From the NCBI GenBank assembly GCA_003445095.1, contig DLVS01000426.1, positions 1,667 to 13,496 on the forward strand: DNA of 11,830 nt, in the 5' to 3' direction. The notes beneath the pieces are model-generated. The model was not told the DNA's origin. It saw only the letters and a list, made by a program, of their open reading frames with translations, and made no database searches. This document shows positions 6,924 through 11,830 of the stretch, piece by piece; the first letter of the stretch is position 1; every line of letters starts with the position of its first letter. Source of the DNA: Verrucomicrobiales bacterium. Its GTDB lineage: Bacteria > Verrucomicrobiota > Verrucomicrobiia > Limisphaerales > UBA9464. The translations under genes and the position numbers were made by a program.

Positions 6924-7703
6924 GTGGCCGCCTTCAATTCTCCACCTCGGGTCAACGTTCTCGGTGTGGGAATTTCTGTCCTCAATCTCGATTCCGCCGT
7001 GGAAACACTTGCCTCGGCGCTCGCTTCGGGTCAGCGAGGATACGTGACCATCACCGGCGTCCACGGCGTGATTGAATCCCAAAACGACCCGGAGTTGCGG
7101 CGCATTCACAACACTTCGCTCTTATCGACCCCGGATGGCATGCCGTTGGTCTGGATGGGCAAGCTGGCCGGTCACCGCTCTATGGACCGGGTCTATGGCC
7201 CTGACTTGATGGAACGTCTCATGACGTGGTCGCAAACGAGCGGCGCGACCCATTACTTCTATGGCGGTGCTCCCGGCGTAGCGGAGGAACTTAAAGTGAA
7301 ACTGGAAGACCGGTTCCCCGGAATCCGCATCGTCGGCACCTCCACACCTCCGTTCCGCCCACTGACTCCGGAAGAACTCGTCAGGCTCTCTGCGGAAGTG
7401 GCGGAGTTGCAGCCGGACTTTTTTTGGGTGGGTTTGAGCACGCCAAAACAAGAAAGGTTCATGGCGGCCCATCAGGGACTCCTCGATGCCAAGATCATGG
7501 TGGGCGTCGGCGCGGCTTTCGATTTCCACTCCGGCCGGATCGCCCAAGCCCCGCGGTGGATTCAACGCAGCGGCTTTGAATGGCTCTTCCGGCTCTCGAA
7601 AGATTTCAAGCGGTTGTGGCCCCGTTACTCGCGAATCGTGCCCTTGTTCCTCTTCAAAGCCGCCGGCCAACTCAGCGGCCTACGGCGCTACTCCCTCGAA
7701 TGA
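6924..7703 (+). CDS. WecG/TagA/CpsF-family glycosyltransferase
   Basis: A 259-residue GT26-family enzyme. Members transfer a sugar such as N-acetylmannosamine, its uronic acid or glucose from a nucleotide donor onto an undecaprenyl-pyrophosphate-linked first sugar at the inner face of the membrane, in surface polysaccharide or teichoic-acid-like synthesis. Family motifs in order: VNVLGVGISVLNLDSAVETL at 11-30; TPDGMPLVW around 69-77, with Asp71 at the position of the proposed catalytic base of TagA; HYFYGGAPGVAEEL; VGLSTPKQERF, with the conserved PKQE; and GVGAAFDFHSG with AQAPRWIQRSGFEWLFRL. The basic C-terminus (RLSKDFKRLWPRYSRIVPLF) matches the membrane-peripheral appendage. The start is GTG at 6924 with no Shine-Dalgarno; the length fits the family. 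No other polysaccharide genes flank it, so acceptor and product cannot be named. It converges with the anti-sigma-like gene, with 38 nt between the stops. Confidence 0.93.
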   Translation: MAAFNSPPRVNVLGVGISVLNLDSAVETLASALASGQRGYVTITGVHGVIESQNDPELRRIHNTSLLSTPDGMPLVWMGKLAGHRSMDRVYGPDLMERLMTWSQTSGATHYFYGGAPGVAEELKVKLEDRFPGIRIVGTSTPPFRPLTPEELVRLSAEVAELQPDFFWVGLSTPKQERFMAAHQGLLDAKIMVGVGAAFDFHSGRIAQAPRWIQRSGFEWLFRLSKDFKRLWPRYSRIVPLFLFKAAGQLSGLRRYSLE

Positions 7704-7741
7704 TGACGGAGGGAAAGTTCGGTTCTGAGGGCGGTCTGCGC

Positions 7742-8209
7742 TCAGTGGACGACGCTCCGAGCGATCAGGAATTCAGTCCGCGCGGCCAACCGAAAAAGAC
7801 CCACACCCCGTCCGCCGGCCAACATGAATAGCTCGCCATCCGAAACTTGAAGTCCTCGTTCCGCTTGGGTTGATACACGGGCAACCAGTTGGGATCCAGC
7901 CGAGGTAGTAACTCGCTCCGCGTCCGCGAGAGCGACGGTCCTGACCCCGCTGAACAACGCCGGCGCGACGGAAGCAAGCGGAGCCGAATCCGTAGGTTCT
8001 ATGCTACCCGAGAAGGAAGGGCGCCCTAGCGGACCCAGCCAGGTCCACGCCAACCCAACCGCCAGCAACACAGCCAGGCTATTCCCCGCGTGCCGGCACC
8101 GGCGGCGCGCCCGGACCGCACGCAACATGGGACCGAGCGAATCCACGGCGGGAGCAGACTCGCTCAGCACATCCTCTAGGAGGTTCGGTTCGTTAGGCGC
8201 GGTTTTCAT
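7742..8209 (-). CDS. Single-TM anti-sigma-like protein
   Basis: A 155-residue protein with a short cytoplasmic N-terminus (about 1-40, acidic and then Arg-rich RAVRARRRCRH). One hydrophobic helix (SLAVLLAVGLAWTWLGPLG, about 44-62) follows, and then an outer part of about 90 residues. This topology, with the Arg cluster on the inside, and its position directly after an ECF sigma gene suggest a membrane-bound regulator of that sigma factor. It has no HxxxCxxC zinc anti-sigma motif, so it is not a classical ZAS protein. The outer domain ends in a short motif, V-S-D-G-E-L-F-M-L followed by VGLFRLA, that I recall in small proteins beside verrucomicrobial ECF sigma genes. The start is ATG 8209, which lies inside the sigma gene (overlap 8193-8209) in another frame and has no ribosome site, so translational coupling is likely. 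A longer start at 8311 would overlap the sigma gene more heavily and lacks sense. Confidence 0.72.
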   Translation of the reverse strand: MKTAPNEPNLLEDVLSESAPAVDSLGPMLRAVRARRRCRHAGNSLAVLLAVGLAWTWLGPLGRPSFSGSIEPTDSAPLASVAPALFSGVRTVALADAERVTTSAGSQLVARVSTQAERGLQVSDGELFMLAGGRGVGLFRLAARTEFLIARSVVH

Positions 8210-8816
8210 TTTGAAGGCGTTTGAGCAAGGCGCTCTTGAGTTTCTGCCGGGCCCGCGTGAGGCGTGATTCGACGGCCTTTTCAGTGGAACCGAGTGCGGT
8301 CGCCAACTCACGGACGGAACCGCCTGCCAGATATTTATGTTCCAACAGCTCTCGCTCTGCGGCCGGCAACGAAGCTAGTTCCGCTGACAGGGCGGCTTCC
8401 AAATGACCGTCCACCTCGGGCGGCACGAAGACGGGATCGGGTTGGTGCCGAAACCAGCGCTCCATAAAACAGAGGTAGCGCTGCTCGCGGCGGCGAACGT
8501 CTGCGGCGGCGCTCCGGGCCAAAAGCGTCAGCCAACTCCAGAGCTCTGCTTCGGTTTCGCAGATTCGGACGTGTTTCACGGCGCGAAGGAATGTCTGTTG
8601 CTGGGCTTCGGCCGCGGCATCTTCGTGACCGCGGCAGACCACCAGGAGATACCGCTGCAGCCGGAGCGCGAAGGCTGCATGAAACTCTCGCCACGCGAGC
8701 TCATCTCCGGCGGCCAATCGCCGAGTGAGCGTGGCTGTCGTCGACTGGACCGAAGACCCGGGGCCTGCCGGCGCGGCCGCGAGCGGCAGGGCGGACGTTA
8801 GCGTGCCGGAGCTCAC
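8193..8816 (-). CDS. ECF-type RNA polymerase sigma factor
   Basis: A 207-residue sigma-70 protein of the extracytoplasmic-function type, directing RNA polymerase to a dedicated promoter set. Region 2 covers about residues 30-110: LTRRLAAGDELAWREFHAAF, a long helix with AAAEAQQQTFLRAVKHVR (the -10-recognition helix and core-binding area), then ELWSWLTLLARSAAADVRRR. Region 4 covers about 140-203: LASLPAAERELLEHKYLAG, SVRELATALGSTEKAVESRL (the helix-turn-helix) and TRARQKLKSALLKRL. There is no region 3 or 1.1, as expected for ECF factors. GTG 8816 was chosen because it falls 10 nt after the stop of the preceding gene; the frame itself is open further, to 8915, but that would overlap the preceding gene by about 90 nt. 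Its 3' end overlaps the TM-protein gene by 17 nt. It is the middle gene of a tight three-gene operon. The target promoter is not identifiable here. Confidence 0.92.
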   Translation of the reverse strand: MSSGTLTSALPLAAAPAGPGSSVQSTTATLTRRLAAGDELAWREFHAAFALRLQRYLLVVCRGHEDAAAEAQQQTFLRAVKHVRICETEAELWSWLTLLARSAAADVRRREQRYLCFMERWFRHQPDPVFVPPEVDGHLEAALSAELASLPAAERELLEHKYLAGGSVRELATALGSTEKAVESRLTRARQKLKSALLKRLQNENRA

Positions 8817-8826
8817 ACGAAGCAGA

Positions 8827-9735
8827 CTACGGCTTCTCGGACTTTGGTGGAAGTACGGGTTGTGCCGTCGGCACCGGATCGAGTCGGCGCGAGGGCCTCC
8901 CTGGTGCTGGAGCAAGCCCCCTCAACACCTGTTCGAGAACTGCGACCTGGTCCGGTTGGCCCGAGACGATCAGGAGCTTGGTTTCATTGTGGTACTTCAT
9001 GACAGGAAGGTCCCTGTAGCCGGCCAAATCCCAGCCGGTCTTAACCGCGGTAGTGATGTCATCGACGGTGAAACGATCCAAATATGGGTCCAACTGATAG
9101 AACTGGACGGATCTGGGCGGTTCATTCGATGCCGGCACCGCAGGGGCCTGCGTGCCGCCAGGACCCGTTGCCACAAGCCCCGGAGGAAAAGTGGCTCCGA
9201 GCAGATACGTCAGATTCCCGTCGTTGATGCCCACCAGTCCGAGGGAGTAGCCGATTACTCCGATCCTATAATCTCCGTATCCCGGTCCGGGCAAGTACGG
9301 CACGGTCCTCTGACTCGCCTTTCCCAGCAGGTTGAACAACTCGCCGACGGTTACCTGTTTGACATCCAGCGTGAGAAAATTGGTCCGCGCCAAGTCGCGC
9401 AGATGCTCAGGAATCATCACATTGAGGTAGTTCCCGGATTCCTTCCGGTAAGTGGCTTGCACCACCTTGATGGCCTCCTCAAGCGGAAGATTCTTGAAGG
9501 AGAAATCCAGCCGCGGTCCGACATCTTGGGGAGGAAGCGGAATGCCCGTGGTAGGGTCGATTTCCTGAACGGGAACCGGTCTGGCCTCCGGCGAGGGTAG
9601 CCTGGGCACGGACGCGGGCGTCGGCCTGGGCACGGCGGTAGGTACTAGTGACGTCGGTTGTCCCTGGGCTAGGTCGGGGATGAGGATGAGCAACGAGATG
9701 ACAACGAATCGGCAGAACCGGGAGAGACCAGCCAT
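8827..9735 (-). CDS. Exported secretin-N-domain-like protein without a channel domain
   Basis: A 302-residue protein with a signal peptide (MAGLSRFCRFVVISLLILIPDLAQG, cut about residue 25) and a Pro-rich linker (about 30-75). A segment at about 77-140 follows: LDFSFKNLPLEEAIKVVQAT, a variable part, then LTLDVKQVTVGELFNLLGKA. It resembles the short STN/secretin N0-type fold. After another variable stretch, about 208-274 resembles a secretin N1-type domain, with VDDITTAVKTGW and KLLIVSGQPDQVAVLEQVLR. It ends in a Pro-rich tail. Nothing resembles the secretin beta-barrel, and the length is about half that of a secretin, so it is probably a periplasmic or outer-membrane-facing binding protein rather than a pore. 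ATG 9735 is preferred, although GTG 9741 adds two residues; neither has a ribosome site. It is the first gene of the operon with the sigma factor (10-nt gap), which suggests an envelope sensor or a co-regulated envelope component. Domain calls rest on pattern only. Confidence 0.78.
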   Translation of the reverse strand: MAGLSRFCRFVVISLLILIPDLAQGQPTSLVPTAVPRPTPASVPRLPSPEARPVPVQEIDPTTGIPLPPQDVGPRLDFSFKNLPLEEAIKVVQATYRKESGNYLNVMIPEHLRDLARTNFLTLDVKQVTVGELFNLLGKASQRTVPYLPGPGYGDYRIGVIGYSLGLVGINDGNLTYLLGATFPPGLVATGPGGTQAPAVPASNEPPRSVQFYQLDPYLDRFTVDDITTAVKTGWDLAGYRDLPVMKYHNETKLLIVSGQPDQVAVLEQVLRGLAPAPGRPSRRLDPVPTAQPVLPPKSEKP

Positions 9736-9905
9736 ATACACAGTAGTACGTCACCGGCAGCAAAATCCTTCGCAGTACTGGGAGTTGGTATGGCCGTCCA
9801 GGTGTCGTACGAGGCGGCGCGAGGAGACTCCATCGGTTGGCCTCATTTTCAGCCGAGTTCCGAGGAAATGGAGACTCATGACTTCGACTTTTACGAATCA
9901 TTCTC

Positions 9906-9923
9906 GCGGGCGCGGCCGCCCGC
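9906..9923. repeat. Short GC-rich palindrome in the aminotransferase leader
   Basis: GCGGGCG (9906-9912) and CGCCCGC (9917-9923) form a perfect 7-bp stem around CGGC, followed by GCTCC. It lies 60 nt before the GTG start of the aminotransferase, followed by the A-tract. It could be an operator, a leader hairpin or a short palindromic repeat. Confidence 0.4.
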
Positions 9924-9974
9924 GCTCCGTGCGTCGGCCAGAATCCTCGAAATAAAAAAAACGCTCAACCTTCC

Positions 9975-9978
9975 GGAG
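9975..9978 (+). promoter_or_regulatory. Ribosome binding site of the aminotransferase
   Basis: GGAG lies five nt before GTG 9984. It supports GTG 9984 over ATG 10011, which has no purine-rich sequence before it. Confidence 0.5.
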
Positions 9979-9983
9979 AATTC

Positions 9984-11315
9984 GTGCTTACTCCTGCGCG
10001 AACAATTTTGATGAAAGAGTTCCTGCCGTCTCCGCCGCCCTTAATTCAGAACCAGCACTCGGAAATCCGGGAGCTCTTCAACCGCTATGTGGTGCCGAGT
10101 TACGGACGGTTCGATCTCGTCTTTGATCGAGGGGCCGGAAGCTACGTCTGGGATGTTTCGGGTCGTCGGTTTTTGGATCTCGGGGGTGGCATTGCCGTTT
10201 GTTCGCTCGGCCATGCCAACCCGGAAATCACGGAGGCGCTGATCGAGCAGTCGCGACGGTTGGTCCATGTTTCCAACCTATATTTCCAAGCACCCCAAGG
10301 TCAGCTTGCCGAGCGCATTGTTCGGCACCTTGCACCGGGCAAGGTCTTTTTTGCGAATTCCGGGGCAGAAGCCAATGAGGGACTGTACAAAGTCGCCCGG
10401 AAGTTCGGCCACGATGAAGGTCGCTTTGAGATCCTCACCGCGCTGAATTCATTCCACGGGCGGACGCTGGGCGGAATTGCGGCCACCGGGCAAGAAAAGG
10501 TGAAGAAGGGATTCGAGCCCATCATGCCAGGGTTTCGTCACGTCCCGTTCAACGACCTAGACGCGGTCCGCGCCGCGCTGTCACCAGCGACCGTTGCGAT
10601 CTTGATCGAAGGCATCCAAGGCGAAGGGGGAATTACGCCGGCGACCGTCGAGTATTTGATCGGACTTCGGCGCCTGTGCGACGAACGGCGGATGCTGCTC
10701 TTGATGGACGGGGTGCAATGCGGACATTTCCGGAGCGGCCGTTTCCAAAGTTTTCAGCGGCTGCTCGAAGGCGTGTCGGAAGTCCAGCAGTTCTTACCCG
10801 ACGGCGTATCCATGGCGAAGTCGCTGGGAGGCGGATTTCCGATTGGCGCGTTTTGGGTCCGTCGGGATGCGCATGGTGTGGCATTGGCGGATATCTTGAG
10901 CGCCGGAACGCATGCGACGACATTTGGAGGCACACCGCTGGGGTGTGCGGTCGCGTCGAAGATTTTTGACGTCATCGAACGGGACCAACTCGCCGAGCAC
11001 GTGCGATCCACGGGGGACTGGCTCAAAAGTGAGCTTGAGCGACTGGCGCGGACGTATTCTGGCTACGTGCGGGGCGCCCGGGGCTTAGGCTTCATGCAAG
11101 GATTCGAGCTGCAGCCGCGCGAGCAGATCCCTGCCTTCGCCAAAACTGACCAACCCGCGAGCGTGCAATTCGTCAACCGACTGCATGACGCCGGGGTTCT
11201 GACGATTCCCAGCGGGACGCAGGTCGTACGATTATTACCGGCCCTGAATATCGGCCGGGCTCAGTTGGCGGAGGGGTTGGAGAAGATCGAAACGGTGTTG
11301 AAATCACTTGGGTGA
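9984..11315 (+). CDS. Class III PLP aminotransferase, acetylornithine/ornithine type
   Basis: A 443-residue fold-type I PLP enzyme closest to ArgD/OAT, which swaps an amino group between N-acetylornithine (or ornithine) and 2-oxoglutarate. Motifs in order: GGGIAVCSLGHANPEI; NSGAEAN at 125-131 (phosphate-binding loop); NSFHGRTLGG; IEGIQGEGG, which keeps the Glu that pairs with the substrate Arg site; MDGVQCG with Asp242 (pyridine nitrogen); MAKSLGGGFPIGA with Lys279 (Schiff-base lysine); THATTFGGTPLG; and VVRLLPALNI with the conserved Arg. Two features are odd. The family's usual DEVQ reads DGVQ, and a few extra residues sit between FQSFQ and the lysine motif (RLLEGVSEVQQFLPDGVS). The core is otherwise intact, so it is probably active. 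I recall similar versions in verrucomicrobia. GTG 9984 was chosen for its GGAG site; ATG 10011 would drop nine residues. No arginine-pathway neighbour is present, so another ω-amino acid substrate is possible, and I leave the symbol blank. Confidence 0.9.
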   Translation: MLTPARTILMKEFLPSPPPLIQNQHSEIRELFNRYVVPSYGRFDLVFDRGAGSYVWDVSGRRFLDLGGGIAVCSLGHANPEITEALIEQSRRLVHVSNLYFQAPQGQLAERIVRHLAPGKVFFANSGAEANEGLYKVARKFGHDEGRFEILTALNSFHGRTLGGIAATGQEKVKKGFEPIMPGFRHVPFNDLDAVRAALSPATVAILIEGIQGEGGITPATVEYLIGLRRLCDERRMLLLMDGVQCGHFRSGRFQSFQRLLEGVSEVQQFLPDGVSMAKSLGGGFPIGAFWVRRDAHGVALADILSAGTHATTFGGTPLGCAVASKIFDVIERDQLAEHVRSTGDWLKSELERLARTYSGYVRGARGLGFMQGFELQPREQIPAFAKTDQPASVQFVNRLHDAGVLTIPSGTQVVRLLPALNIGRAQLAEGLEKIETVLKSLG

Positions 11316-11383
11316 CGGCGAGAGGAGCGCGTTCGTCCCGCACTGATTCGAGCGTCCGCCTAAATCCTCTCTTGGTATTTCCA

Positions 11384-11830
11384 CTACGGATTCAATCGAG
11401 CAAGCGCCGCGCGCGCGTCGGCATTCTTCGGGTCGGCCTCGATCGCTCGCCGATATAAGGTCACGGCTTCCTCGCGGGCGCCCTGACGCAGCCGAATCTC
11501 GGCCAAGGACACCAATGCCAGAGCGTCGATCGGATCGATCCGAATCGCTTCCCGAAAATAAGCGGCCGCTTCGTTCGTCCGACCGGCTTCGAGTTCGAGG
11601 AAACCCAGATTCCCGTTCGCGCGCGCGTGCTGCGGGTTTATTTCGAGTGTCCGGCGAAACTCCAGGATTGCTTCGGCCCGACGACGATTCATGCGGTACA
11701 CCAAGCCCAAATAGTAATGCCCCTCGTCGAGTTGGGGAGCGATTCGCGTGGCATGTTTAAACAGCGCTTCAGCATCGGCCAGTCGCTGTTGCGCCATGCG
11801 CGCGCGGCCAAGATTGACGAGCGCGCCGCC
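11384..11830 (-). CDS. Tetratricopeptide-repeat protein, 5' end beyond the window
   Basis: The last 148 residues of a protein that enters from the right edge; the frame is open through 11830, so the ATG at 11797 is internal to a repeat and not the start. Four consecutive 34-residue TPRs are visible, beginning GGALVNLGRARMAQ, DEGHYYLGLVYRMN, ARANGNLGFLELEA and ALALVSLAEIRLRQ. Each has the W/L-G-Y/A-F-A-P pattern and ends in xxP-x-x (ATRIAPQL, TLEINPQH, AIRIDPID, AIEADPKN). A capping helix ADARAALARLNP closes the protein. TPR arrays bind protein partners; no enzymatic or membrane domain is in the visible part. Its function cannot be stated from the fragment. It converges with the aminotransferase, with 68 nt between the stops. 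Confidence 0.93.
   Translation of the reverse strand, partial: GGALVNLGRARMAQQRLADAEALFKHATRIAPQLDEGHYYLGLVYRMNRRRAEAILEFRRTLEINPQHARANGNLGFLELEAGRTNEAAAYFREAIRIDPIDALALVSLAEIRLRQGAREEAVTLYRRAIEADPKNADARAALARLNP

Larger units (their letters stand above)
9736..9983. other. Divergent 248-nt promoter region
   Basis: Separates the leftward sigma-factor operon from the rightward aminotransferase and should hold both promoters. It contains a GC-rich hairpin at 9906-9923, an A-tract (ATAAAAAAAA) at about 9952-9961, and a 73-codon open frame from ATG 9790. No confident -35/-10 hexamers are visible on either strand. Confidence 0.5.

Noticed and set aside
7725..7745. Imperfect hairpin between the convergent glycosyltransferase and TM-protein genes
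   Set aside because: CTGAG/CTCAG stem with a mismatch, no T-tract, and it overlaps a stop codon; too weak to call a terminator.
8817..8915. Upstream extension of the sigma factor start
   Set aside because: It would overlap the preceding gene by about 90 nt and adds residues unlike sigma factors; GTG 8816 fits the operon spacing.
8725..9600. 291-codon open frame on the plus strand
   Set aside because: It is antisense to the secretin-like and sigma genes, has no domain pattern, and is explained by the codon bias of the real minus-strand genes.
11320..11371. GAGAGGA/TCCTCTC inverted pair between the convergent aminotransferase and TPR genes
   Set aside because: Only 7 bp separated by 38 nt with poor inner pairing and no T-run; not enough for a bidirectional terminator.
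1..11830. CRISPR arrays, tRNA/rRNA genes, transposases, phage genes, defence systems
   Set aside because: I looked on both strands for regular repeats, cloverleaf-like segments and known mobile or defence protein motifs and saw none.

Overview
The window looks like a piece of a Verrucomicrobiota chromosome, possibly from the Pedosphaera/Limisphaera side of the phylum. The main evidence is the large secreted protein at 2961-6551. It joins a PVC-type membrane-bound dehydrogenase propeller, a HEAT-like region and a Pirellula/Verrucomicrobium-type CxxCH heme domain, an architecture largely confined to Planctomycetes and Verrucomicrobia. The ECF sigma factor paired with a one-TM protein, the moderately high GC content, the frequent GTG starts and the weak Shine-Dalgarno signals all fit this placement. 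It is inferred from protein architecture, not from a marker gene.

Layout from left to right: (1) the 3' part of a succinate dehydrogenase/fumarate reductase iron-sulfur subunit (1-584, +), followed after 53 nt by a small TPR-like helical protein (638-1135, +). (2) A SAM-dependent O-methyltransferase (1264-2421, -), convergent with the first pair. (3) A 539-nt divergent intergenic region holding an imperfect palindromic repeat. (4) The 1196-residue dehydrogenase/HEAT/cytochrome c protein (2961-6551, +). (5) A 372-nt spacer with two hairpins. (6) A WecG/TagA/CpsF-family glycosyltransferase (6924-7703, +). (7) A compact leftward three-gene operon read from 9735 down to 7742: an exported protein with secretin-N-like domains but no channel, an ECF sigma factor, and a one-TM anti-sigma-like protein. 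(8) A divergent class III (ArgD-like) aminotransferase (9984-11315, +). (9) The C-terminal part of a TPR protein (11384-11830, -) running off the right edge.

The genes do not form one pathway. The left end is respiratory: an Sdh iron-sulfur subunit resembling the mycobacterial Sdh1 type. The large cytochrome protein is probably a periplasmic sugar or alcohol oxidising enzyme that passes electrons to its own heme. The glycosyltransferase should act on a lipid-linked cell-surface glycan precursor. The sigma operon is an envelope-linked regulatory unit, and the aminotransferase is probably arginine/ornithine metabolism or a related ω-aminotransferase role.

I see no phage, transposase, CRISPR array, rRNA, tRNA or defence cluster, and nothing I could honestly call a new system. 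The items most worth a second look are the secretin-like/sigma/TM operon, the aminotransferase whose usual DEVQ motif reads DGVQ, and the C-terminal module of the cytochrome protein.
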